Positions 24,958 to 37,159 are shown, counted from the first letter of the stretch. The stretch: DNA of 64,000 nucleotides from Montifringilla adamsi (GCA_017590115.1 JAGGNK010008781.1:3577676-3641675), one strand, 5' to 3'. Notes: generated by a model from the sequence alone, not told the origin. Numbers and translations: made by a program.

Positions 24958-27900
24958 CTTGCAGAGAGAAGCAGGAGTCAGGAGAGCAGCACTGCCCACC
25001 CAGACCAAACACCACCTCAGCCTTCTCACTGGGTATCTGACCCCCAGCCCACCAACTCCACCTGGAATTTGGTTTTCCAAAGATGGGCAAAGAGGGGCAA
25101 GACAAGAAGACTCTGAAATCCCCCCCAGGTCAGGCAATTCCATCTCATGTCAAATGCCAACAGCAAAGGCAACAGGCAGGGTGTGCCTGGGAGACAGAAC
25201 TGACCTTGGAGAAACACCTGCAGCTTTTGGAATGGGTGCCAAAAAGGGCACAGGGGTTACAAGGGATCCTGAGAGAGCTGAGGGCAGTCAGGGGCCTCCT
25301 GCCAAGACCCTCAAAATACCACTTCACTGGGAAGGAAGATGCTCCCACAAAGATTACAGCCCTTTTATTCACAGACAGGGCTTCCTGCTCCCAACAACTC
25401 TGCTTTTGCCCTAACAGCTTGCTGGCACCCTCCTCTGCCTGTTTCCCACTCAGGAAGGTGAGCTGCATGGAGCTCAGTGCCTGTGCTCCCTGCTCCAGCC
25501 AGGACTGCCCAGAGATAACTGCCCAGCCTTATCTGCTCCAGGCCCTGGGCTGGGAGGAACAGGGACACAGTCCCACCCAAAGATTGCATGGATCCACAAT
25601 TCCCAGGCTTGACATCTTTCCTCCAGGCACTTCCCAAGATCTGTGTTTTCCTGTCTGCTGGGTGATGCCCCTGCTGAGCTGCCTTTCGTCCCTTTGGATG
25701 CACCCACCAAGAACAGGCTGGCATCTCCCTCAGAGCAGGGAGAGGAAGGATCCCTGAATGCTAAACATGCAGAGCGTGGAAAGGGAGCTCATGGCCCCAA
25801 AGCTGGGCTCACTCAGACATTTCCCATTTGTGAACACCTACAGAAATCAGAGCTTTTTATAAAGCAAGCCATGTTCTCAGTATTGCAGCTTAAACAGCTC
25901 AAAACCCAAGAATAGCAGGGTTTTTTTTTTTCTTTTTGGATGCCAGTGCACGGTGTTTTAATGGCTGCATGGAACTAAACCTGGCAGTGGTACCCACTTC
26001 CTCTCCACTGACTGCTTTTCTTTGAGCAAGTCATTGAGCCGCTGTTCCAGACTGTCACACTTCTCAATGGTCTCTTTAAATTTGGTCTTCATGTTGTTAA
26101 TCTGTAAAAACAAACACAGGGGCATTTCCAACAGCTCAAAGTCCGCTGCCCTTTCATCAGGACACTTGGTTTTCCAGAGCTGTTTCCAGACTTTGACCAA
26201 TTCCTCTCCCCAGGTAAGGAAAGCTTGGAGCCAAGGCTTTGTTCTGCTGAGGACCCCCCGTGTTACCCTTGGATCCCAGACTCCCAAGGAGCCACGTTGC
26301 CGTGGAAGCTGCTCCCACAGAACAGCAACTCCGGCTGCAGATCCGTGCCAGGCGCTGCCAAAAGCTGCAGCAGCTCCTTAACTTCTTCCTGCCTGCATCC
26401 AGCATTCCTTTGGCCACTCTCTCGTGGTTCTGGATCCATCAGCAAACTCAGATTTCCACCTCAAGGCGTTACAAGGCTGGGTTTTTGCTCATTTTAAACT
26501 AAACCTCAGAGGATGAATGTGGAGATGAACAGGGGCTGAGTCAGCACTGACCCACTGACACCAATATCTCCCTCCCACAAACACAAACATCCCCTGGCCA
26601 TGGCCTTCCTCTTCCCTCTGCTGCCCCATTCCAGCTGCTGCTCCTGGAGAAAGCCAAGCTCTCCTTCTCCAGGTGTCAAGCCTCTAGCATGAGACTCACA
26701 GGAAATTTACAGTCAGGAATTCTTCTTTCCCTTCTGTTGGTGCCTCACAGGCTGTGGGGCAGGAATTTAATGGAAAATGCTTTCCTGGAGGAGCAGCCTG
26801 GACTAATGTCAGTGTCAGCTCTCAAGGATGCAGAACAGGTTTGAAGCCTTCCAGTCCTAATCAGAGAAGGTTGGTGCTGCTGATGGTTAATTTGGGGAAG
26901 TAGCCTGAGCACTGATAATGGAATACACTGCATGGTGGCACCGATCCAGACCAGACTTACATGGAGCAAGTGCCACGGATGAAATTATTGGGATCTTTAA
27001 ACGTGAAACCACGTTTGGAGCAGGGATCAGAGTGGTTTCATTCTGAAGCTGCTTTGAGGATTGTGTCTCCTGGCCACTTGCAAGATGATTTTTCATATAT
27101 ATTTTCCTTTTATAAGGCTCTCCATAAGATTCCTGGGACTGTTCTTTAGAACAAGGTCAATGACCACCATTTCAACAGTCACAATTTCTATTTTTACGTA
27201 ATTGCAGACACTTAAATGGTTAATTAGATGTCTTGAAGAAAGTTAAGGACTTAATTCTAAATCCTGACTCACTTATAAACCTGGTTGAAAGGATCTATGT
27301 AGAGTGAAAAGCAATAGAATATCCTCCCTGGATTTTTCCTGGTGACATTTTGAAGCAGTCCTGCCTGCAGGATGTTTTATAGGAGGAGATTCTGAACTTT
27401 TCCCAAAGGGTGATGAGGAGAGAGAAGGGATCAAAAAGAAAGGGCAAATCAATATGCATTTGGAGCAGAGAGACAGTTCCACCTTCTGCAGACGAGCAAA
27501 TTAAAGTCATATTGTCTCTGCTCCACCAACATTCCCTGGAGATCCGTGGAGAGACGGATGGCTCCGGGATCCTGCAGCACCACGCTGCCTTCCACCACTG
27601 CTGCATTTCCCCAGCAGCACATTTAAATCAAGCTGCAATCTTTGTGGCAATCTACCTGCTTCTGCACCACTGAGCAGCAAATTGCTCCCTAAGAGCAGCC
27701 AGATAAGGGACAGATCCATCTTGGAGCCAATTTTCCCAGCTGGGAGCGGAGCAGGCTGCGGCAGGCGGCGCCCAGGCTCAGCCAGAGATCCAGCAGCTCC
27801 TTCTTCCACTGAACAGGGCCAGGACCCTTCCCACAGGCCCAGGGCAGTGCTCACCTCCTCAGCTGTGTCCTTCTCGATCCGGACAATCTTGTTTTCCCAA

Positions 27901-30900
27901 TAGATCCTCTGGGATTCCAGCTGGCTTGTCAGCAAATAGGAATACTACAAATAGAGACAGCAGTCAGGGTGGCCCTGCTGGTTAAGGAGCCCTAAGGGGT
28001 CCAATCCACAAACCATTTCATCAGTTTAACCAGATGAAATCAGGAGGTTCTGGACATACAACCCAACTGCAGATCCAGCTGATGGTTTTCACCAGTTTGA
28101 TTTCCCAATCAAATAATTTTGGGGTTTTTTTGAAATTAAGGAAAGCCTTTAGAGCACAACAAGGATCAAGTGAAAGTATCAAACAAAGAATTGTTTAAGG
28201 AGACAGATTTTTCAGGAGAATAGCAATAAATGTCTACAAGAAAATGAAGCACTACCCATCCCTGTCCTGAGAGTCTGAGATTCCAAAGGCTGAGGGAACC
28301 CAAACTGCTGTGCAGTAGGATCAATGCACATATGCAGTTTTCCTATAAGGAGATTTCTGGGAAGGCACCCTCAGCTCTCTGTAACCATTCCAAATTACTC
28401 TTCTCCACCATGTATGGCCCATTCCAATGTCATTTTGGTATCTGAACAAGGATCTATGCCCTACATCCCATCTTTTCCCTTTTGGTTCTGCAAATGAGTC
28501 ATGAGAAGGTTGAAAAAGGTGATTACTCCTTTTCATCAGGGTAATAAGCATCAAATTAGGCATTCACTAGAGAATTAAACATGCACAGAGCCTTGATCAC
28601 TCTCAATAATTTCCGAGTGCCAAAACACTGAAATATTTCAAGAGAGAATGAATTTGGCAATCTTATTAGACAGAGAGATCTTACATGCTTTAAGCAACCA
28701 CCTCACAGAAAAAAAAGGGTTAAAATTAGCTGGTTTAGCATCTAAGTGTTATTCAGAAAATTCACTGAAAAGCAACCAAATATTTATGTGAGCAATGAGC
28801 TCCTCCAGTCTGGTCTCTGTGGGCTGTTCCTCCTCATAAACCCTCGTGTCTAATGCGGCTGAAATCGTGCTGCAGTGGCTGCTCAGTGAAGCAGGCATTT
28901 CAAGCTCCTCTCCTTTAGTTAGGAGAAGCTGGGCAACAGGTACAAAAAATAAATAAATCATTATCTGTTCCAGGGAGGGGAACAGAGCAGGGCTGGCATC
29001 AGACTCTCAGCTCTCTGTGCTCGCCAAGGTGAGCGCACCGCTGTGGATTCCTGCACCCTCGTTCAGTTTGGGAGCTAAACCACCCAAACTGACAGCTCCA
29101 CACAGGTCATGGCTCTGAACCCAAGCCACACATCCACTAGGAAGGGTCTGGGGAGTGACTCAGACCCACTTCTCCCTCCAGTGCCCCCCGTTCGCAGCAG
29201 CACAAGCTGCTCTGCTTCAATCACCAGTGACCACAGGACGACACTGCAGCCAGCTCACACTGCGCTGCATCGGCTCTGCAGAGCCAGGGAGAGGCTTAAA
29301 AAAAATTAAAAAAAAAAAAAATGCAGTAAACCCATCCTGTTCCTGCCTAGAGACAATTCCAGGCTAGGAGCAGATCTGCTGCCTCAGCTGATGGGATTGA
29401 ACCGTGGTTGTGGCGGGGTTGGAAACATTTCCACAACGCAGAGTCCAACAAGTGAAAATATTTACCTCTAATTGTAAGGCATCAATTTTCTCCTCCTGGC
29501 ACATATCCCCCTCACACTCGTACTGAACTAGCTTGCCATCAGTTTTGCTTGCCACCAGCCGATGGACATAATTGTCTGGGGAGAGAAAATCCAACCATGG
29601 GCACTCAGATGTGAGGAACCCCAATCCCGGAGCACAATAAAACCACCCAGACCGGCTCCTCAGCGAGGCACAAAGCCAGCACCATATGCACTTGTTCTTT
29701 AGCAGATTCCTCTCAGCCACCTTATGGGGTATTTGGAAAAAATACCTTATGGGGTATGACGGAAAAGGAGTAACAAACATTCCAGGGACACTGTGGGACC
29801 GCACCGGTTTGCAACAGAGTCACTTTCCCCCTCCTCCTGCCCCAGCAAGCTGCTGCTAGAGCAGAGATGGCTGCTCCCCAAAGTCAGGGATTAGCCCAGA
29901 CACAACCTCCTCAGGGAGGAGCCCCCAGTGCCAGCCCCAGTCCCTCAGGGAGGCAGGGGGCGCGGGCTCACCCCCGGCGTAGTCCCAGACGCGGTGGTTG
30001 GTGAGCTGCATGGCGTACGTGTGCTGCGTCTCCTCAAAGTGCTTGTAGGCGTGGCGGCTCACGTAGCGCCCACAGCCGATGTGCCCGCAGATCAGACAGA
30101 TCCACAGGTTCTGCAACACAAAGGGCAGCTCTGGGGGGCAGCTCTGGGGGGCAGCAGCACCCCGAGACAGCGTGACCCACCCCCCACTCCAGTCAGTGTT
30201 TCCTTTCCCACTTCCTCCCTCAGCTAGAAGGGCAAGGAGAAGGGAGCCCTGCTCATCAAAGGCAGTTAAACTCCTGAAGGGGCTGGATAAATCCCACCCA
30301 GATGGGAGAGTGGCCTTGGCCAGGAATGAGGGATCTCAGCAAGCTCTGGAGGGCACAGACTGGAAGGGCCACCACCATCAGGCTGGTTTAGCTCCCTGCT
30401 GTCACACTGATCTAAGAACCACAGAGATTCGTCAGAACAGGAAACCTGTGAGGTGACATCCCTTCCCAGCACTGATGCAACTCAAAAGGAAAGCTGATAC
30501 CCCACTGGCTGGTAAAACCAGCCCAAAATCAGCCCCAAAGCAACCCAAGCATCTGAGCAGTCAGATCTAGGCCAGATCTCACCTTCCACCCACCTACTTA
30601 CTTCTTGAACTCCACACTCAAAACACTTGTTCTCTTCCACTGGCTCTGGAGTCTGGCAGTACCTGCACACAGGGCACCTGGAGGGCAACAAGAACATCAT
30701 GAGACACATGGAGCAACATCTTCACATTCCAGTCATTGAAGAGAGAGCCAGAGAGCTCCAGGGAAATGCCTTGCGCAGCAGAGGTTCCCTGTATCACCCA
30801 TGAGCTCACATTCACCCCACCTGAATTCATTCCACACAAAGTTACTGGTTTTAAGCTGGTGACAGAACAAAGAACAGTTCTCCCAAAGCCATTTCAGCTG

Positions 30901-33900
30901 GATTTGGTTTTGGTGCAGTCCAAAGGGTTTACACAGAAGCTACACACTGAAGAAGGGCACTGGAACTACAGAATGCTGGGGACAGCCAAATGACACTCTG
31001 CAAACAGCCCTCAGTCCTTAAAACAACCCTGAGGAGATGCTTCAATCCCACCCCAACCTGAACAATTCAATCTCAGCTTTCCCAGGAAGAACATCCCATA
31101 ACTGTACCCTAAAATAATCAGTAGCAGCAATCCCTTTTGGATCTACCAAAGATCCTGATCTTTCATCTCTTTTGGAACTCCCTCGGTGCTGCCACAAAGA
31201 CAGAACATCCCAGACCAGAAGGAAGCAGCAGTCCTGGAGCAGCAGCAGCTCAGCTCAGGAATGGGGTAACTGAGGCTGCCAGGACTGTTTATGTATTTTT
31301 CATTAGCTGCTGGGTAAGCCCCAGAAATCTTCCAGGGAAGAGACAACTGGGCTGCAGTCAGTTCTTACTCAAATCAGGCACCTGCAGCCTCCGTGGTGCC
31401 TGAGCAAGGAGAACAGAGGTTTTCCTTTGTCATTTCTTTAGACTGGGAGCATAAGCTCTGCTTAAATTGTATATTCCATATTTAAGGGCTATTTGGGATC
31501 TGCTCCTGTGCTGGCTATGCTCCACTGCCCCAGATTTCCACTGGCTTGGATTTATGGAGCAAAGCAGCCCTTCAGCCTGCCCAGCTCCAAACCTGATTAA
31601 TCTCACTGAGTTCTGTTGCTCTGGCTTGGGAGTGATAGATCACAGGGAGCTACAATCTTCCTCACATTCCATCAGAGAACCCCGGAATTGGGATAGCAGG
31701 GATGGAGCAGCCACAGGGAGGATCTGCAGCCTCCTGCTGCACTGTCTGTGCCTGCCTGAGGTGCAAGCAAACCAGCAAAGTGTCCAGAGGAATGGCAAAC
31801 ACACCCAGGTGACAGCAGCACCTGGGGGCTCCAGGCACACCAAAATCCCACTCCACAGGGATTTGGGAAGCTGGGAGCACCAAGAGGAAAGGGTCAGTGG
31901 CAGCAAGGACAGCTGCTTTAAGGGCAGACACAGGTCCAACCCCCAGCCTGCCAAGTGCCATTGAGGGCCTCCCAGTGCCAGGGACATGACCTTCCATCAC
32001 TCACCTGGAACAGGAGCCTCCCCTGCCTGATCTACTGAACCATCTTGTCATCATCCCTTCTTCTCCTTCCCAGTGTGGCCATGGAGGGCCTCTCAGTGCC
32101 AGGGACATGACCTCCCATCACTCACCTGGAACAACAGGAGCCTCCCCTGCCTGATCTACTGAGCCATCTTGTCATCATCCCTTCTTCTCCTTCCCAGTGT
32201 GCCCCTGCACACCTGCTCTTCCTCACCTCCTCTTCCTCCCCTCCCTGCATCCAGGTAGCAGAGAAGGCTGCAGGGCTCCCCACAAGGCCCCTCAGCTCCA
32301 GGCAGGAGCAGATCCATCTGCAGTGCCAAGGCTGAGTGAAGCAGGGCTGTGTGTGCAGCCAGGCCTGTTCAGCCCAGCACTTTTCTCCTGGAGTATTTTG
32401 AGATAATCAGCATTCCTCTACAACTCTCTCCCTGCCTCAGCAGCAAGGCCCCTGGGAATCATTGTTCAATTACTTTTGGCAGGGAGATTTTTCTCTGGGA
32501 GCCCCTTAATGGGAAAAACTGAGCATTAGGACTTGCAGTAATTCCTGCCCCCACAGTGACCAGCAGAGCTTTGTCAGCACAACCCCCAGCACTCCAAGCA
32601 GGGCCTCAGAGGTGGAAATAAAGCCCAGGCTCTCACGTGGTGTCCTCCCAGCGCTGCAGGCACTGGCTGTGGAAGCTGTGGTTGCACAGAGTGGTGAGGA
32701 TCCCGTTCACAGACTCATCCATCCTTTCCAGGCACACGGTGCACTTGGGCAGCTCTGTCAGGTCCATCACGGGCAGGCTGGCCCCCTGCAAGCACCAAGC
32801 ACAGAGAAAGTGCTCAGCATCTCCCCAGCACCAGCAATCAACTCCAGCTTCCCATCACTGCTGGCACCAGGGGTCAAAACCATGACACAGGAATGCTGTG
32901 AGGCCGCACAGTGGTTGGGAATTTATTGCAAAGGTAAGAAAGTGATCCCCAACATTCAAAGGGCCACAGCCAGGGCTCAGTGAAGGGGCTGCACCTGCAA
33001 CCAGCCCCACTGTGCTCTGTGGATTCTCTAAATTACAACCCAAGGCAGGTTTAAGTCACACCTGAGGGACAAAGTCCACGGAGTCACCACACAAACTCTT
33101 CCAAGGAGCACTGGAATGGGAAATGGAGGTGGGGATGATGTATTAAGGCATTTTTGCTGTTTATTCTTAAAAAAACTCCTGTTAAAACCTTCTGAAGTGC
33201 AGGGCAAGAAACCAAACCAAACTTACATCTTCTGACTTGAAGACTTCAGCCCTCTCCACATAGACGAGCTGGCAAACATCCTCCTCGATGGAGTTGAACT
33301 GCCGGCCATTGCAGGCCATGTAGAAACTGTCTGCATCAGCCTGGCCACAGAGCAGGGGAAACTGGTTACAAACAGAAAAATCCCAGCTGATCCACCCAAG
33401 AAAGAGGAGGAGAAACCTCCCATATCCTCCCTTTTTCCCTGGAACACCAGAGGGGGGTTTCAGCCAGCTCCAAGCACTGCGTTTTGGTGCTGGGTTTGGC
33501 ATCAGCTCTGAAGACACGAGTGAAGCTCAGGGCAGTGACACTGCTGACACTGGAGCATTGAGCAGGCATTGGGGATTCCCCTTCTGCACCTGTTTTACCC
33601 TTTGTTGGCAATTTCAGTGCATTTGTAAAGCAAATTTGGTCTCTGCAAAAATGTAAGAGGCTGCTGCCAGGGACAGGAGCAACACTTGAACTGTGGGACA
33701 GAATCCATTCACCACTCACAGCCCAGGCACCTTCCAGGGCAAAAGAGGCAGAACCCACCCAAACCCTGCCAAATCCACCATCCCTCAGGATGTCCCCAAA
33801 CCCTTTCTCCACCAATCAGCTGAATGCCACATTCTCACTCTCCTGGTGGTTCCAGGCAGGAGCATAAAGAACCTGGAGGTTTGTTCTGCCACCTGCAGGC

Positions 33901-36692
33901 ACAGCCATTAGGGGTCAACAGAGCTTCAGGGAATTACTGAGAAACAGGAATTTCAGGGTGAACTGAGCAAAAGTTTAGGGATTTGCTGCAAGGCTGGTTA
34001 GCACTAAATATTTGCCTGAGTAATTTAATGCAACAGGAGATATAAAACCATCTTGGTAACTACTGCAATTAGCACAAAACTCACGCAAATCCTCCATCTG
34101 CACAAAAGGCTTGGGGAGATCTCTCCCTGAACTCCAAAATAAATCATGTGCAGCTGGGAGAAGAGAATGTCCAAGTGAAAGGATCCACACAAGAATTAGG
34201 GGGGGAATTTAAACGTGCCCAGCCCAAGGGGCCTGAAGGTGCAAACTGTGTTATCTGGGTACCAATTCACCCCCAGGCTCTCAGACTGGAGGGCCTGGCA
34301 GTGGAAATCACCCAGCTCCTCAGAAAAGCAGGAAAAGTCTTTCTTAAAACAAAGGGAGCTCCCCTGGCTGGGTCTTTTCTGTTCAGCACAGCACAAGACT
34401 CTGAACAAGCTGAGAGACAGCAGAGAACTCTGTAAATGGATTAATTTTTGAAAAATATCCTGCCAAAAGAACAGGACAGCCAGAACACGGCATCCACTGC
34501 TTCCAGGTGTGGGACTCATCTCAGCAGCACCAGGAATTCTCAAGGAAGGAGGACAGGGCTGTTTCTCCATGAGTAAGTACAACCCTGGCTCAGGGCTGCC
34601 CAGTGAAGCCACCAGATCAGTGACTCTGTGTGACATTCCTGCAGCCAAGCAATGCTGGAAGCACCTTACCTGGGAGCTGAACTTGATGAGCACCATGTAC
34701 TGGTTTGGGGTGGAGTCTCTGATGATCTTCATGTGCTCAATCACTTCGTAGAAGGAGGCCACAAACTTCATGAGGTCGTGGCTGGTCATGGTGGCGGGGA
34801 CAGTGAGGATGCAGAGCATGGCACTGCGCCGCACGTCCTCCTTCAGGGACGTCATCTTGCTGGGGACACAGCAGGGACACAGCTGGACACACAGCTCCAG
34901 CCACACAGTCACAGCAACTCTGCTGTCAAACTTTAACCCTCTTTTGTCATCAGTGAGTGACCACAAACATTCATCCCAGGATGAACCTGGGAGCTCCAAG
35001 AACAGTGGGATTGTTTGACACCAGTTTTTCCTATAAAAACAGCTGAAGTTTGCAAGCCCCAGATGTTCAGCACTATCCCTAGAACAACTGAGCAATGTTT
35101 GTTACTATTGCCAATGCCCATTTGGTGGCTCCTAATCTCCTTTCTTTCAGGAAGGCCTAAAATGGGAGTTCTCACACATTTATAGGGGAGTGGTGTGGAA
35201 TTGGAACCCCTGGAATACAGGATGAGACCTCCTGCCTCACACAGTTCCCACGATTGTCACCAAGACCCCAGAGATCACTATTTAATTGTGGGATCCCTTG
35301 GAAAGCTGCTTTCAAGTACATGCTGGGAATGTTTGGTTTTTTGGTTTTTTTTTTGGTTGAATCTGTGCTTGTCTTACACTCTCACAAGCCCTCAACACCC
35401 CCAGTGTCACACACAGCTGTCACAGGTGCCACCCACAGCCCCAGGCTCCACCATTAACAGCAGCCACTCTCTGCATTCCCAGGAGCTAGTCACCCTTCCT
35501 GTTTGTCCCCAGCCAGGAGCCACAGCCCCAGGGTGGCCAACTCACCCTCCCATTGCCACCTGAGCTACGACAAATGAGGAATTCTTACTTTGTTTTGTAC
35601 AGGTGCATAATTCCATGAACGATTTCGACCGAGGGGTTCCCGCTGAAGAAGGAAATCTGGTCTGGGAGCTGCTTGGAAGGCGAGTCTGGAGCAGCCTCAC
35701 ACTCCTTGCTTTGATCCTCCTGTTTGGTTTTGTCCTCAGCTGATGCAGCCTCCGAGGATTTTCTTCCCTCCATGGCAGCTTGTGCTTCATCTTTCACAAA
35801 GGCAAAATTTCCCCTTTACTGAGGGGAAGGGACCACCAGGATCACCCAGTGCAACCCTACTGAGACACCCAACAACCCCAGCCTGGGAGCTTTATCCAGC
35901 CTCTCCTGGAGCTGTGGCAGCCTTGGGGCTGTGCCCATTCCCTGGGCAGTGCCCAGCACCCTCTGGGGAGAACCTTTCCCTGATCTGCACCCTAAACCCC
36001 TGACACAGCCCCAGTCGTTCCCTGGGTCTGTCCCTGTCCCAGAGCTCGGGGCTGCGGATTGGGATGAGGTCAGTGGGCAGTGCCCACCGGGAACCCCCGG
36101 CTCTGCCCCCCCGGGAACCCCCGGCTCTGCACCCCCATTCCTGAACTTCTCCGCTCGTTCCCCACCCCGCAGTGCCCGCTCCGGCCCCGCACACCCCCCA
36201 GCACCGGGCCCCCGCCCCGCCTGGCCGGTGACAGCACCGGGACGCGCTCCCCACCACGGGGCCGCCCCCAAACCGCCCCGGTGCCCGCGGCCGGTACCTG
36301 CCCGCGGCTGGATGGTCTCGATGATCACGTCGGTCATCTCCCTGCGGCCCAGGTGCTGGTGCAGGATGGCCGCCCGCTCCCCGGGGCCCTTCCCCTCCAG
36401 GCAGGCGGGCACGGCGGCGGGGGCCGCGCCGGTGCTCTCCGCTGCCATGTCCGGAGCTGCGGGGACAAAGCGGGCGTTGGGACGGGGCGCCGTGCGCGGA
36501 GCCGCGGGACCGGCGGCACCGGGACGGCCCCGGCGGCAGCTGCGCGGTGCGGAGCGGGCCCCGCCGCGCTGCCCCGCGCCCCGCCCGTGCCCCCGGCGGG
36601 GAGAACCCACCGGCCGCACTGTAGGCGAAGCCCGCGGGCAGCGGGGAGGTCCCGGCCAGCTCCAGCCGGATCACGACCAGGGACACGCTCAT
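24597..36692 (-). CDS. BRAP: BRAP (BRCA1-associated protein / IMP), RING-type E3 ubiquitin ligase, complete
   Basis: BRAP is a cytoplasmic E3 ligase that limits Ras-MAPK signalling through KSR and retains nuclear-localisation-signal proteins in the cytoplasm. Twelve coding exons: 36611-36692, 36298-36456, 35589-35790, 34670-34859, 33227-33340, 32637-32785, 30602-30677, 29972-30110, 29466-29575, 27855-27944, 25998-26101, 24597-24957. They sum to 1776 bp, 591 residues plus stop, against 592 in human. Order: N-terminal [18 protein letters not shown]2/RRM-like domain (about 150-250); RING C3H2C3-type (C264-C303: [17 protein letters not shown]); UBP zinc finger (about 317-370: [21 protein letters not shown]); coiled coil (about 400-560); basic tail GRGKRGK. 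All junctions keep frame with GT/AG sites. It probably shares a promoter with ACAD10. Nothing suggests loss of function. Confidence 0.97.
25505..25539. repeat. 35-bp element, copy 2 (inverted GATA sites), in BRAP intron 11
   Basis: Same 35 bp as 22,531-22,565, here inside the intron between BRAP coding exons 11 and 12 and in the same orientation. Function unknown. Confidence 0.9.
25998..26101 (-). CDS. BRAP: BRAP coding exon 11 (coiled coil)
   Basis: 104 bp, [18 protein letters not shown] to KEKQSVERK; donor GTGGGT. Confidence 0.95.
27855..27944 (-). CDS. BRAP: BRAP coding exon 10 (coiled coil)
   Basis: 90 bp, 30 codons, [19 protein letters not shown] to EKDTAEE; phase 0, donor GTGAGC. Confidence 0.96.
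29466..29575 (-). CDS. BRAP: BRAP coding exon 9
   Basis: 110 bp, [15 protein letters not shown] to [10 protein letters not shown]; donor GTAAAT. Confidence 0.96.
29972..30110 (-). CDS. BRAP: BRAP coding exon 8 (UBP zinc finger)
   Basis: 139 bp, [17 protein letters not shown] to [10 protein letters not shown]. Zinc-binding Cys/His of the UBP-type finger are all present. Confidence 0.96.
30602..30677 (-). CDS. BRAP: BRAP coding exon 7 (RING end, UBP finger start)
   Basis: 76 bp carrying [15 protein letters not shown] and [10 protein letters not shown]; acceptor CCCTCCAG, donor GTAAGT. Confidence 0.96.
31957..32208. repeat. 121-bp tandem duplication in BRAP intron 6
   Basis: Two adjacent copies start at 31,957 and 32,078 with a few substitutions and a short indel (GGAACAGG versus GGAACAACAGG). 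Shared words include GGGACATGACC and CCTCCCCTGCCTGATCTACT. Confidence 0.9.
32637..32785 (-). CDS. BRAP: BRAP coding exon 6 (RING, first part)
   Basis: 149 bp carrying [15 protein letters not shown] and [14 protein letters not shown], the first six zinc ligands of the RING finger. Confidence 0.96.
33227..33340 (-). CDS. BRAP: BRAP coding exon 5
   Basis: 114 bp, 38 codons, [17 protein letters not shown] to [11 protein letters not shown], phase 0 at both ends, donor GTAAGT. Confidence 0.96.
34670..34859 (-). CDS. BRAP: BRAP coding exon 4
   Basis: 190 bp encoding [18 protein letters not shown] to [15 protein letters not shown]. Core of the BRAP2/RRM-like region; donor GTAAGG. Confidence 0.96.
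35589..35790 (-). CDS. BRAP: BRAP coding exon 3
   Basis: 202 bp, with acceptor GTGAAAG. Includes [24 protein letters not shown] and [16 protein letters not shown], the start of the BRAP2 domain. Confidence 0.93.
35814..36060 (-). repeat. CR1 LINE fragment in BRAP intron 2
   Basis: Antisense CR1: ACCACCAGGATCACCC, TGGCAGCCTTGGGGCTGTG, CACCCTCTGGGGAGAACCTT, CCCTGACACAGCC-like order. Closely similar to the copy at 37,966-38,225. Confidence 0.85.
36298..36456 (-). CDS. BRAP: BRAP coding exon 2
   Basis: 159 bp. [10 protein letters not shown] and [17 protein letters not shown] match mammalian BRAP; the first 15 or so residues diverge. Acceptor CCCGCAG, donor GTACCG. Confidence 0.9.
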
Positions 36693-36960
36693 GGGCTCCG
36701 CGGGGCCGCCGCCGACCGGGACCGGGACCGGCGCCGCTTCCGCCTCCCGCACCTTTCCCCTCTGACCCCGTGACGTCACGGCGCGGTGACGTAGCAGGCG
36801 GCGGCGGCGGCGGCTGCGGCGGCAGCGCGCGGGGGGCTGCGAGGGGCGGCCGCTGCTTCTCGCGAGAGTTCGGGGTACGTTCTCGCGAGAGCGGGAGCCT
36901 TGGCCGCTGCGGGCGGCCCGGGAGGAGTGAGGGATCCCTGAGGGGAGAGAGCCCCGGGAT
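36540..36960. promoter_or_regulatory. BRAP/ACAD10 bidirectional CpG-island promoter
   Basis: CpG-dense sequence between the divergent genes. It carries a CRE-like TGACGTCA (36,771-36,778) and two exact TCTCGCGAGA palindromes at 36,858-36,867 and 36,881-36,890, 23 bp apart. The TCTCGCGAGA box is known from active housekeeping CpG-island promoters (BANP, ZBTB33). BRAP starts to the left; an ACAD10 non-coding first exon probably lies to the right. Confidence 0.75.
36611..36692 (-). CDS. BRAP: BRAP coding exon 1
   Basis: Begins at the ATG at 36692 ([14 protein letters not shown]) and ends YSAAG at donor GTGGGT, phase 1. The frame is open further upstream, but [13 protein letters not shown] is the conserved vertebrate N-terminus. 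Confidence 0.93.
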
Positions 36961-37150
36961 CATCGGCCCAGGAGGAGTGAGGGATCCCTGAGGGGAGAGA
37001 GCCCCGGGATCATCGGCCCCGGAGGAGTGAGGGATCCCTGAGGGGAGAGAGCCCCGGGATCATCGGCCCCGGAGGAGTGAGGGATCCCTGAGGGGAGAGA
37101 GCCCCGGGATCATCGGCCCGGGAGGAGTGAGGGATCGAGGGTCTCTGAGG
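36921..37150. repeat. 50-bp minisatellite, about 4.5 copies
   Basis: Units start at exactly 36,921, 36,971, 37,021, 37,071 and 37,121 (the last decays). Each begins GGAGGAGTGAGGGATCCCTG and includes CCCCGGGATCATCGGCCC. Copies differ by at most a base or two, so the array is young. It lies just downstream of the ACAD10 side of the promoter. Confidence 0.97.
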
Positions 37151-37159
37151 GGGAGACCC

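Larger units (their letters stand above)
24958..36610 (-). other. BRAP introns
   Basis: Eleven introns between the listed exons. Recognised content: 35-bp element copy 2 (25,505-25,539) in intron 11, a 121-bp tandem duplication (about 31,957-32,208) in intron 6, and a CR1 fragment (about 35,814-36,060) in intron 2. The rest shows no gene or repeat that I can name. Confidence 0.8.

Noticed and set aside
35892..36991. Open frames of 267-303 codons on both strands over the BRAP promoter
   Set aside because: They are extensions through BRAP exons 1-2, introns and CR1 sequence, or GC-rich shadows; only the BRAP frame is conserved.
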